DNA of 64,000 nucleotides from Pseudoalteromonas luteoviolacea H33-S (lineage in GTDB: Bacteria; Pseudomonadota; Gammaproteobacteria; Enterobacterales; Alteromonadaceae), in NCBI RefSeq assembly GCF_001625695.1, contig NZ_AUXY01000060.1, forward strand, positions 21,320 to 85,319. The letters run 5' to 3'. Position 1 is the first letter of the stretch; every line of letters begins with the position of its first letter. Made by a program: the position numbers and the translations under genes. This document shows positions 56,718-64,000 of this stretch, one piece after another. The notes under the pieces were generated by a model. That model saw only the letters and a list, made by a program, of their open reading frames with translations. It was not told the origin of the DNA and made no database searches.

Positions 56718-57101
56718 TTGGATAAGAACATGAAAATTCTCGTGGTTGATGATTTCTCTACAATGAGAAGAATAATCAAAAACCTTTTGAGAGACTTAGG
56801 CTTTACAAATGTTCAAGAGGCAGATGATGGCAGCACTGCGCTTCCAATGTTACAAAATCAAGAATTTGACTTTGTTGTTACAGATTGGAACATGCCGGGC
56901 ATGCAAGGCATCGACCTGTTGAGAGCGATAAGAGCCGACGATAGCCTTAAGCACATTCCTGTGCTTATGGTAACAGCAGAAGCCAAAAAAGAACAAATTG
57001 TTGCAGCAGCCCAAGCGGGTGTAAATGGTTATATTGTTAAGCCATTCACTGCTGGAACATTGAAAACTAAGTTAGAAAAAGTTTTTGAACGCTTAGGCTA
57101 G
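56718..57101 (+). CDS. cheY: Chemotaxis response regulator CheY
   Basis: 127 residues from a TTG at 56718; GGAGG sits 5 bases ahead, whereas the in-frame ATG at 56730 is 17 bases away, so TTG is preferred, and close relatives also start (M)xKNMKIL. Acidic pocket VDDFSTMRR, phosphoacceptor Asp in [13 protein letters not shown], Thr in LMVTAEAK, Lys in YIVKPF. Binds FliM when phosphorylated. Confidence 0.95.
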   Translation: MDKNMKILVVDDFSTMRRIIKNLLRDLGFTNVQEADDGSTALPMLQNQEFDFVVTDWNMPGMQGIDLLRAIRADDSLKHIPVLMVTAEAKKEQIVAAAQAGVNGYIVKPFTAGTLKTKLEKVFERLG

Positions 57102-57121
57102 TTACAAGTAAGGATAGGCTT

Positions 57122-57889
57122 ATGTCAGAATCCTCTGCGCCACAAATTACATTAGAGCAAGCGAAGCAACTTGTTGAGTATCTTGAAAACGGTGAACAAG
57201 AAAAAGCTGATCAAATTTTAATTGAAGCAACTAACAAAGAACAATCTGAGTTATTTGCTGAAGTCGGAAAATTGACACGCCAGTTACACGAGTCGTTGAA
57301 AAACTTCGAGTTAGACACGCGTTTATCAGATTTAACTACAGAAGCCCTACCAGATGCTAAGCAACGTTTAAACTATGTTATGGAAATGACAGAAAACGCT
57401 GCGAATAAAACGATGGATGCGGTTGAAGCGAGTCTACCGCTTGCTCAAGAGCTGGCTGATGACCTTTCTGAGATCAAGCCTACCTGGGATAGGTTGATGA
57501 GTCGTGATATACAACTCGGAGAGTTTAAATCTCTGTGTCACGACTTAAATGACTTTATGCAATCTTCACAAGGCCGCACCGACGAATTACAAAGCTTGAT
57601 GACAAATGTTTTAATGGCACAAGATTATCAGGATTTAACCGGTCAGGTTATTCGACGAGTCATAGAGCTTGTTAGAGAGGTAGAGGACAGCTTAATACAC
57701 CTATTGACTGTTTTCGGCACGGCAGAAGTGGGTCAACTTAATACGGCTCAACAACCACAAGAAGTAGTTGAAACCCCCACTGATGAACTTTCTGGTCCTG
57801 AAGGACCTATCATTGACGCTGAAGAACGAGATGATGTTGTGTCTGGTCAAGATGAAGTCGATGATTTGTTATCTAGTTTGGGTTTCTAA
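57122..57889 (+). CDS. cheZ: CheY-P phosphatase CheZ
   Basis: 255 residues. Long helical hairpin, catalytic region LMAQDYQDLTGQVIRRVIEL with the active Gln, and the C-terminal CheY-binding helix VDDLLSSLGF at the last residues. Normal family length is about 215-260. Confidence 0.94.
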   Translation: MSESSAPQITLEQAKQLVEYLENGEQEKADQILIEATNKEQSELFAEVGKLTRQLHESLKNFELDTRLSDLTTEALPDAKQRLNYVMEMTENAANKTMDAVEASLPLAQELADDLSEIKPTWDRLMSRDIQLGEFKSLCHDLNDFMQSSQGRTDELQSLMTNVLMAQDYQDLTGQVIRRVIELVREVEDSLIHLLTVFGTAEVGQLNTAQQPQEVVETPTDELSGPEGPIIDAEERDDVVSGQDEVDDLLSSLGF

Positions 57890-57904
57890 TAGGAGAGTAT
57901 AATA

Positions 57905-60169
57905 ATGAGCTTTGAAGTCGATGAAGATATCTTACAAGACTTTCTTGTTGAAGCTGGAGAAATACTCGAACTGTTATCTGAGCAACTTGTTGAATTAGAA
58001 AATAACCCAGATGACAAAGATTTGCTGAATGCAATTTTCAGAGGGTTTCACACCGTCAAAGGTGGAGCTGGTTTCTTAGGCATGAATGAGCTCGTTGATG
58101 CCTGTCATGGTGCTGAAAATGTTTTCGATGTATTAAGGCAAGGGCAACGCTCGGTCAATCCTGAGTTAATGGATGTGATCTTGCAGTCGCTCGATACGAT
58201 CAATGATATGTTTGCGTGTATTCAAAACCGCGAACAGCCAGAACCCGCAGACCAAGAATTACTAGATGTCTTGCATAAGCTCAGCCAGCCAGAGTCTGCT
58301 GACGAAGAAATCGTTACGCCAGCGGCTTCCGCAGAGCCTGCACCAGAACCAGAGCCTGTTAGCGAGCCTGAAGATGACGTCTTGTTTGATGTTGGAGGCA
58401 CAGACTCAGTTGAACCTGCTGCGTCTGACAGTATCGATGAAATCACTGAAGAAGAATTTGAAAGCTTATTGGATGAACTTCATGGTTCAGGCAATGGGCC
58501 AGCAGTTGAAGAACCGCAAGCACCATCAGCTGCTCCGTCATCTCCTCCAGCCAATGCAAACGATGGCGATATTACAGACGACGAATTTGACAGTTTGTTG
58601 GATGAGTTGCATGGTGTGGGTAAGTTCGGTGCTCAAAGTGATACTACGCCAGCACCTGGCGGGCAAGCCGCGAGTACACCAACACCATCAAGCCCACCTC
58701 CTGCAGCTTCTCCGAGTGCGTCCAGTGGTGATGATGAAGAAATTAATGATGATGAGTTTGAAGCGCTACTTGATGAGCTTCATGGCCGAGGACAAGCGCC
58801 AAAAAACATAGAAGAACCGGCAGCTGCATCTGAACTTGCACCAGTGCAGACACCAAAAGCAGAAGCGCCACCTCCTCCTGCTGCAAAACCAAAACCGGCG
58901 CCAAAAGCTGATGCGCCTAAACCTGTTGCCAAGGCAGCACCTAAAGCTGCGCCTGCAAAAGCAGAACCTAAAGGTGGTGCCCAGAAAAAACCTGCGGCAC
59001 AGGCAGAAACAACGGTTCGTGTTGATACAAAACGACTAGACCAAATAATGAATATGGTAGGGGAACTTGTATTAGTTCGTAACCGTCTCGTCAGCCTTGC
59101 AAATAACAGCAACAGTGAGGCAATGGGTAAAGCCATATCAAATCTAGATGTGGTGACCGCCGATTTGCAAGGCGCGGTCATGAAAACCCGGATGCAGCCT
59201 ATCAAAAAGGTATTTGGCAGATTCCCAAGAGTTGTAAGAGACTTAGCTCGAAGCCTTAAAAAAGACATCAATCTGATCCTCGAAGGTGAAGATACAGATC
59301 TGGATAAAAACCTAGTTGAGGCATTGGCCGACCCGTTAGTGCACTTAGTTAGAAACTCTGTAGATCATGGTATTGAGATGCCAGACGTCCGTGAAGCGGG
59401 TGGTAAATCTCGTACAGGTACAGTTACGCTATCTGCTTCGCAAGAAGGTGACCATATTCTTTTGACCATCAGAGATGATGGTGCAGGTATGGACCCTGAA
59501 AAACTCAAGAAAATTGCAATAAGTAAAGGCGTTATCGATTCAGATCAGGCAAGTAGATTATCAGATACTGAAGCATACAATCTAATTTTCGCGCCGGGCT
59601 TCTCAACTAAAGAAGAAATTTCTGACATCTCAGGACGGGGTGTTGGTATGGATGTAGTTAAAACGAAGATCACGCAGCTGAACGGTCAAGTTAACATCCA
59701 ATCTGAGTTAGGTGTAGGTACTATCCTAGAAATTAAGGTGCCGCTGACACTGGCTATTTTACCAACCTTAATGGTGATGGTTGGTCAGCAAACATTTGCG
59801 TTACCACTTGCTGGTGTGAGCGAAATCTTCCATCTTGATTTGACGAAGACAAATGTAGTTGATGGCCAGTTAACGATTATTGTGCGTGAGAAAGCGATTC
59901 CACTGTTTTATCTTGAACATTGGTTAGTGAAAGGTACGGATATTAATCAGAAAAAAGCCGAAGGGCATGTCGTTATAGTACAAATAGGTACTCAGCAAGT
60001 TGGTTTTGTAGTTGACTCATTAATTGGTCAAGAAGAAGTGGTGATTAAACCTCTCGATTCCCTACTACAAGGGACGCCAGGCATGGCTGGTGCGACTATT
60101 ACTTCAGATGGTGGTATAGCCTTGATCCTAGATGTACCAAGTATGTTGAAGCATTACGCAGGCAAATAA
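57905..60169 (+). CDS. cheA: Chemotaxis histidine kinase CheA
   Basis: 754 residues. P1 phosphotransfer domain 1-105 with His in FRGFHTVKGGAGFLGM; long Pro/Ala-rich linker about 110-385 with three copies of an acidic amphipathic motif; dimerisation P3 (LDQIMNMVGELVLVRNRLVS); P4 kinase with LVHLVRNSVDHGIEMP, IRDDGAGMDPEKL, FAPGFSTKEEISDISGRGVG; P5 CheW-like regulatory domain to the end. Central kinase of the polar chemosensory array. Confidence 0.96.
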   Translation: MSFEVDEDILQDFLVEAGEILELLSEQLVELENNPDDKDLLNAIFRGFHTVKGGAGFLGMNELVDACHGAENVFDVLRQGQRSVNPELMDVILQSLDTINDMFACIQNREQPEPADQELLDVLHKLSQPESADEEIVTPAASAEPAPEPEPVSEPEDDVLFDVGGTDSVEPAASDSIDEITEEEFESLLDELHGSGNGPAVEEPQAPSAAPSSPPANANDGDITDDEFDSLLDELHGVGKFGAQSDTTPAPGGQAASTPTPSSPPPAASPSASSGDDEEINDDEFEALLDELHGRGQAPKNIEEPAAASELAPVQTPKAEAPPPPAAKPKPAPKADAPKPVAKAAPKAAPAKAEPKGGAQKKPAAQAETTVRVDTKRLDQIMNMVGELVLVRNRLVSLANNSNSEAMGKAISNLDVVTADLQGAVMKTRMQPIKKVFGRFPRVVRDLARSLKKDINLILEGEDTDLDKNLVEALADPLVHLVRNSVDHGIEMPDVREAGGKSRTGTVTLSASQEGDHILLTIRDDGAGMDPEKLKKIAISKGVIDSDQASRLSDTEAYNLIFAPGFSTKEEISDISGRGVGMDVVKTKITQLNGQVNIQSELGVGTILEIKVPLTLAILPTLMVMVGQQTFALPLAGVSEIFHLDLTKTNVVDGQLTIIVREKAIPLFYLEHWLVKGTDINQKKAEGHVVIVQIGTQQVGFVVDSLIGQEEVVIKPLDSLLQGTPGMAGATITSDGGIALILDVPSMLKHYAGK
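58442..58786 (+). repeat. Three 15-residue repeats in the CheA linker
   Basis: The units ITEEEFESLLDELHG (58442-58486), ITDDEFDSLLDELHG (58571-58615) and INDDEFEALLDELHG (58742-58786) sit at residues 180-194, 223-237 and 280-294 of CheA, separated by Pro/Ala/Ser-rich spacers. They resemble the FliM N-terminal peptide LSQDEIDALLHG that binds CheY-P. Confidence 0.9.
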
Positions 60170-60191
60170 CATTTAATGTTGTTTGTTGTCA

Positions 60192-60226
60192 CCGAATTTA
60201 GTGGTGCCAAAGGCACCACTTTTCGG
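60192..60226 (+). terminator. Terminator-like hairpin between cheA and cheB
   Basis: AGTGGTGCC (60200-60208) and GGCACCACT (60212-60220) pair perfectly on a 3-base loop, with an outer CCGAA/TTCGG extension, followed by TTTTC. It lies 22 bases after the cheA stop and 22 bases before cheB, inside what is otherwise a continuous operon. Confidence 0.75.
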
Positions 60227-60248
60227 ATCTGTAACATAAAAAAGAGCG

Positions 60249-61395
60249 ATGCCAATGGCAGTAAAAGTATTAGTTGTTGATGACTCAAGTTTTTTTCGTC
60301 GTCGTGTAAGTGAAATACTAGAAAAAGATGCAGGAATTGAGGTCATTGACTTTGCAGTTAATGGTCAAGAAGCTGTTGAAAAAGCAAGTAAGTTACGACC
60401 TGATGTGATAACAATGGACGTTGAAATGCCTGTATTAGATGGCATTAGTGCCGTCAAAAAAATAATGCAGAGTAACCCAACGCCAATTCTGATGTTTTCA
60501 TCGTTAACCCGAGAGGGGGCAAGCGCAACCTTAGACGCGCTAGACGCAGGGGCCGTGGACTTTTTGCCGAAAAAGTTTGAGGATATTGCCCGTAACAGCG
60601 AAGAAGCTACCCGAGCATTACAAACAAAGGTTAAAGAAATTGGTAGAAAGCGTGTAAGCCGCTTTACTCGGCCTATGGCGACTACCAAGCCTTAGCACAT
60701 CGCCTAAGCCGGTTTCGAGCTTGAGAGGCAGCTCCACGGTTGCACAACCAGACCGAAGCTTTCAAAAAGCCCCGACAGAAACCACGCCACAACGTAGTTT
60801 TAAAGCGTCAGGAAAGTCTTATAAAGTAGTTGCAATTGGTACTTCTACAGGTGGGCCTGTAGCTCTTCAAACCATTTTGACACAACTACCCGCTAATTTC
60901 CCTCACCCTATTTTGCTAATCCAGCACATGCCTGCAGCCTTTACTCCGGCATTTGCACAGCGATTGAATAGTCTATGCAAAATCAAGGTCAAAGAAGCCG
61001 AGCAGGGCGACAAACTTATGCCGGGTGTCGCTTATTTGGCGCCGGGTGGTAAGCAAATGATGGTAGAGTCTAGGGGCGGCAGTAAAACGCTGAAGGTATT
61101 TGAGGATGATAGCCCTAGGATCACTTATAAGCCATGTGTTGATGTTACCTTTGCAAGCACGGCAAAGGCCTATTCAGGTGATGTATTGGCAATCGTGCTA
61201 ACAGGTATGGGCGCTGACGGAAGAGATGGGGCACGTATGCTGAAACAAGTTGGCGCGACAATTTGGGCTCAAGATGAAAAGACCTGTGTTGTATATGGCA
61301 TGCCTCAAGCGGTCGCCGCAGCTGGGTTGTCATCAGAAAGTTTAGCTTTGCAAGATGTTGCGCTGCGGATCAATAAAGAGCTGGGGATTGCTTAA
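60249..61395 (+). pseudogene. cheB: Chemotaxis methylesterase CheB, disrupted by a frameshift
   Basis: The receiver domain (60249-60695, 148 residues) has [21 protein letters not shown] and DFLPKKF, then stops at TAG in the linker after [13 protein letters not shown]. The methylesterase domain (to 61395) follows in the +1 frame with the full catalytic set: Ser in GTSTGGPV, His in LIQHMP, Asp in [11 protein letters not shown]. Reading the +1 frame from just before the stop (near base 60692) joins both into a 381-residue CheB of normal length; removal of one T from CCTTAGC restores it. The second part has no ribosome site or good start (TTG at 60721 only). It could be a true mutation, a sequence error or a recoding event. 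Confidence 0.88.
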
Positions 61396-61456
61396 GAGAT
61401 ACCAACTTGCTAGTTGCAGCTTTGTCATGATAGTCACAAAGGAATAAAATAATAAA

Positions 61457-62242
61457 GTGAAAATTTGGACGGTAGCGAATCAAAAAGGTGGTGTAGGTAA
61501 AACAACTACTGCGGTTAGCTTGGGCGGCATTCTTGCCGCCGAAGGTAAAAAGGTATTATTAATCGATACTGACCCGCATGCATCACTAACATATTACTTT
61601 GGTATAGATTCTGAAGATCTAGAGGTGAGTGTATATGATATTTTTATCCGCGGTTCCAATATGCAAAGCGAAGAAATTTTGCAAGCCTTGTGTCCTTCAA
61701 CCGTTGAAAACTTAGATATCCTACCTGCGACAATGGCGATTGCGACGCTTGACCGAAGCATGGGGAATCGCTCTGGAATGGGTCTAATATTAAAAAAAGC
61801 GCTGGCTAAAATTAGCGATTATTATGACTACGCAATTTTAGATTGTCCCCCGGTGCTTGGTGTTTTGATGGTCAATGCGTTGGCAGCAAGTGAGCGCATT
61901 TTAATTCCAGTACAGACGGAGTTTTTGGCACTCAAAGGGCTTGATAGAATGATGCGCACAATGACATTAATGCAAAGTTCGCATTCTAAGGAATATCAAT
62001 ATACTATAGTCCCTACAATGTACGATAAGCGTACGAAAGCATCTCTAGAAGCGTATAAATCGTTAGTAGAATCTTATCAGGATAAAGTGTGGCCGGGTGT
62101 TATACCTGTTGATACTAAATTCAGAGATGCTAGCTTGGCACAGAAGGTTCCGGTACAATTCTGCCCAAAATCAAGAGGCGTATATGCATATCGAGCCTTG
62201 CTTGAGCATATTGGTGAATTAGAAAGAGGTAAGAATGAGTAA
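61457..62242 (+). CDS. parC: ParA-family ATPase for polar chemotaxis array (ParC-like)
   Basis: 261 residues from a GTG. Deviant Walker A VANQKGGVGKTTTAVSLGGI, switch LLIDTDPHASLTYYFG, YAILDCPPVLGVLMVNAL. In vibrios ParC in this exact position recruits chemotaxis arrays to the old pole and needs the ParP partner encoded next. This is not the chromosomal ParA or topoisomerase IV ParC. Overlaps parP by 8 bases. Confidence 0.87.
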   Translation: MKIWTVANQKGGVGKTTTAVSLGGILAAEGKKVLLIDTDPHASLTYYFGIDSEDLEVSVYDIFIRGSNMQSEEILQALCPSTVENLDILPATMAIATLDRSMGNRSGMGLILKKALAKISDYYDYAILDCPPVLGVLMVNALAASERILIPVQTEFLALKGLDRMMRTMTLMQSSHSKEYQYTIVPTMYDKRTKASLEAYKSLVESYQDKVWPGVIPVDTKFRDASLAQKVPVQFCPKSRGVYAYRALLEHIGELERGKNE

Positions 62243-63014
62243 GCACCTGTTTGCAAATGAACAAGTGATGAAACAATATCTAGGTGCCTTATTGCAAGAA
62301 GAGGATGACCAAGATGTTGCACTTGCGCCAGTTGCAAGGCTGCTTGAATCTGTGCCTGACGCACAAAAGCAACTACTCGAACAAGTCGAGAATAAAGACG
62401 CATTAAAAGCAGATGTTGAGGTAAAAGTTCAGCCACAGGAGAAGATTGTAGAGAAGGTTCTGCAAGAAACTCCAGTGAAGCCAACTCAAGAGCTTGAGAT
62501 AACTGAAAATACAACTATTATCAAAGAACAAGCACCTGCTAAGAGTGCTGCAAAAGAAGCTTTTATTGAAGGAGAGTTTCAGGCTTTATTCTTTGAAGTC
62601 GCTGGGCTTACGTTGGCAGTTCCTTTGCAAGCGCTGGGTGGCATTCACCAGCTTACTGAGGTCAATCAGTTATTTGGAAAACCCAAGTGGTTCAAAGGGG
62701 TGATGCTAAACCGTGAAGAGAAGCTGAACGTTGTTGATACTGCTCGTTGGGTTATGCCTGAAAAGTTTACCCCTGAATTGGAATCTAAGCTTAATTATCA
62801 ATATTTGATAATGTTAGGAGATAGCCAGTGGGGGCTGCTAGCAGAAAAGTTAGTCAATAATATTACACTCACTGCTGATGATGTAAAATGGCGAACAGCA
62901 TGTGGTAAGCGTCCATGGCTTGCGGGCGTTATTAAAGAAAAAATGTGTGCGCTTATTGACGTAGAGAATTTAAATAGGTTGCTAGAACAAGGCCTCGATA
63001 GCCGAGAGCAGTAA
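62235..63014 (+). CDS. parP: CheW-like polar array protein (ParP-like)
   Basis: 259 residues. About 105 residues of acidic, Lys/Glu/Gln-rich N-terminal linker (VQPQEKIVEKVLQETPVKP) and a CheW-like domain from about 110: FFEVAGLTLAVPLQALGGIH, WFKGVMLNREEKLNVVDTAR, WLAGVIKEKMCALIDVENLN. In vibrios ParP couples ParC to CheA and CheW. Overlap with parC supports a functional pair. Confidence 0.85.
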   Translation: MSKHLFANEQVMKQYLGALLQEEDDQDVALAPVARLLESVPDAQKQLLEQVENKDALKADVEVKVQPQEKIVEKVLQETPVKPTQELEITENTTIIKEQAPAKSAAKEAFIEGEFQALFFEVAGLTLAVPLQALGGIHQLTEVNQLFGKPKWFKGVMLNREEKLNVVDTARWVMPEKFTPELESKLNYQYLIMLGDSQWGLLAEKLVNNITLTADDVKWRTACGKRPWLAGVIKEKMCALIDVENLNRLLEQGLDSREQ

Positions 63015-63038
63015 CTAGCATCAATCTGGAGTTTAATC

Positions 63039-63536
63039 ATGAGCCAAGAAAGAATACTTTCTGCAGATAAAAATGCCGATAGTAATGATGAAGTCCTACA
63101 GTGGGTGACATATAAGCTAGAGGAAGAAACATACGGTATCAATGTAATGCAGGTACAAGAAGTACTTCGTTACACTGAAATTGCGCCTGTACCAGGTGCA
63201 CCAAGTTATGTACTAGGTATCATCAACTTGCGTGGTAACGTTGTAACAGTAATAGATACACGTGCACGTTTTGGATTGATGAGTGCAGAAGTGACTGATA
63301 ACTCACGTATCGTGATAATCGAAGCTGAAAAACAAGTGATTGGTATTTTGGTCGATAGTGTTGCAGAAGTTGTTTATTTACGCAGCTCTGAGATTGACAG
63401 TGCGCCAAACATTGGCACTGAAGAAAGCGCCAAGTTCATCCAAGGCGTATCTAATCGCGAAGGTGAGCTACTCATCTTAGTTGATTTGAACAAACTACTC
63501 AGTGATGATGAGTGGGATGAGCTGAGTCATTTGTAA
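63039..63536 (+). CDS. cheW: Chemotaxis adaptor CheW
   Basis: 165 residues. QWVTYKLEEETYGINVMQVQ, LRYTEIAPVPGAPSYVLGII, NLRGNVVTVIDTRARFGL and VDSVAEVVYLRSSEIDSAP, as in the CheW family, couples receptors to CheA. Follows parP by 24 bases with GGAG ribosome site. Confidence 0.95.
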   Translation: MSQERILSADKNADSNDEVLQWVTYKLEEETYGINVMQVQEVLRYTEIAPVPGAPSYVLGIINLRGNVVTVIDTRARFGLMSAEVTDNSRIVIIEAEKQVIGILVDSVAEVVYLRSSEIDSAPNIGTEESAKFIQGVSNREGELLILVDLNKLLSDDEWDELSHL

Positions 63537-63539
63537 CTT

Positions 63540-63968
63540 GTGGCGGCAGTAAATTTAGATGACGTACTCATTGCACTTATGGTCGTATCATGCGTTGTCA
63601 GCCTAACTTGTTTAGGTTTGTTGTTTTTATTTAGCAAACGCTTACAGCAAACCCAAAACAATGCTGCGAGGTTACACAAACAATCACATAATGATGCTGA
63701 ACAAATTAGCATTTTAAGAAGTGAAATCGCAGAAGTAAGAGCAAGTGTGCTGAGTATTGGAAAGCGGCTTGTTGAGTGTGAAACTTTTACAAAAGATTTA
63801 GCTCAACAACAAGCTGCGCAAAAGTATGATGACCCAGATGCAAAAATATACTCTCGGGCGGTCAAGATGGTTGAGCTTGGTGCAGATTTAGAAGAAATAA
63901 TGAGAGAGTGTGAGCTCCCAAGAGCAGAAGCCGAGCTGCTTATGTCTCTACATAATAAATCTCAATAA
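63540..63968 (+). CDS. DUF2802 membrane-anchored protein
   Basis: 142 residues from a GTG 3 bases after cheW. An N-terminal membrane segment (VLIALMVVSCVVSLTCLGLL, about residues 8-27), a coiled coil (QISILRSEIAEVRASVLSIG), and a C-terminal helix-turn-helix-like end (VELGADLEEIMRECELPRAE). The family is linked to this chemotaxis locus in gammaproteobacteria, function unknown. Confidence 0.78.
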   Translation: MAAVNLDDVLIALMVVSCVVSLTCLGLLFLFSKRLQQTQNNAARLHKQSHNDAEQISILRSEIAEVRASVLSIGKRLVECETFTKDLAQQQAAQKYDDPDAKIYSRAVKMVELGADLEEIMRECELPRAEAELLMSLHNKSQ

Positions 63969-63977
63969 AGGTGCCAA

Positions 63978-64000
63978 ATGGCAGGGCAAGATCATGAACT
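63978..64000 (+). CDS. Start of a further gene, cut by the window end
   Basis: ATG at 63978 has AAAGGTG 6 bases ahead, 9 bases after the previous stop; the peptide begins M-A-G-Q-D-H-E. Too short to identify. Same strand and spacing as the che genes suggest it continues the operon. Confidence 0.5.

Noticed and set aside
60721..61395. An independent CheB-like methylesterase gene starting at TTG 60721
   Set aside because: No ribosome site; the frame joins the receiver domain upstream after a single-base change, so a frameshifted cheB explains it better.
62077..62514. Open frame of about 145 residues on the minus strand opposite parC/parP
   Set aside because: Low-complexity, Leu/Ala-rich product with no ribosome site; a shadow of the real genes. 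The same holds for a 145-residue minus frame at 26929-27366 opposite the ligase.

Overview
The window comes from a marine gammaproteobacterium of the Alteromonadales type, most likely Pseudoalteromonas or a close relative. This rests on the polar-flagellum gene order (flagellin, flrA, flrBC, fliE-J, fliK-R/flhB, flhA-F-G, fliA, cheYZAB, ParA-like, ParP-like, cheW, DUF2802), the short 262-residue flagellin, moderate AT-rich base composition and Vibrio/Shewanella-like CheY, FlhF and FlhG. The genus is an inference from gene order and protein style, not from a search.

Left half (1-31.7 kb): a sugar-biosynthesis island. A truncated FAD-dependent oxidoreductase (1-1329) enters from the left on the + strand. 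From 23778 down to 1372 lies one tightly packed minus-strand operon of 24 genes with gaps or overlaps of only a few bases in nearly every case. It contains heptose-type activation enzymes: a SIS isomerase, a split transketolase, a HAD phosphatase, a cytidylyltransferase-sugar kinase fusion and an HddC-like nucleotidyltransferase. It also carries sugar-tailoring enzymes: SDR dehydratases/epimerases, a DegT aminotransferase, a C-methyltransferase, an AAC(3)-type N-acetyltransferase, a cupin, Gfo/Idh and MDR dehydrogenases, two FkbM and two other methyltransferases, a radical SAM/SPASM protein and a FemAB-like acyltransferase. A divergent + strand operon (23964-28354) encodes a pseudaminic-acid synthase (PseI), a small acyl carrier protein, a PseG fused to a GNAT domain and an acyl-AMP ligase. 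Facing it, a minus-strand operon (31705-28387) encodes PseB, PseC and a Gfo/Idh oxidoreductase. Together they give nearly the whole CMP-pseudaminic-acid pathway, plus parts suggesting an ACP-delivered, non-acetyl acyl group. No Maf-type or other clear glycosyltransferase, flippase or polymerase is seen, so the products are presumably used by proteins outside the window. Flagellin glycosylation is the likeliest use.

Right half (31.9-64 kb): the polar flagellar and chemotaxis regulon. A flagellin and the sigma-54 master regulator FlrA come first, then a DNA repair gene (tag) on the opposite strand, the FlrB/FlrC two-component pair, and three structural/export operons: fliEFGHIJ, fliKLMNOPQR-flhB, and flhAFG-fliA-cheYZAB-parC-parP-cheW. 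Near-consensus sigma-54 (-24/-12) promoters sit directly before flrB, fliE, fliK and flhA, matching the FlrA/FlrC hierarchy known in vibrios. FlhF/FlhG set flagellar number and place. FliA is the late sigma factor. The ParA-like and ParP-like proteins anchor the chemoreceptor array at the pole.

Points of special interest are the pseI-ACP-pseG/GNAT-ligase operon, a cytidylyltransferase-kinase fusion in the reverse order to HldE, a cheB gene broken by a one-base frameshift just behind a terminator-like hairpin, and three FliM-like repeats in the CheA linker. The window ends just inside a further gene.
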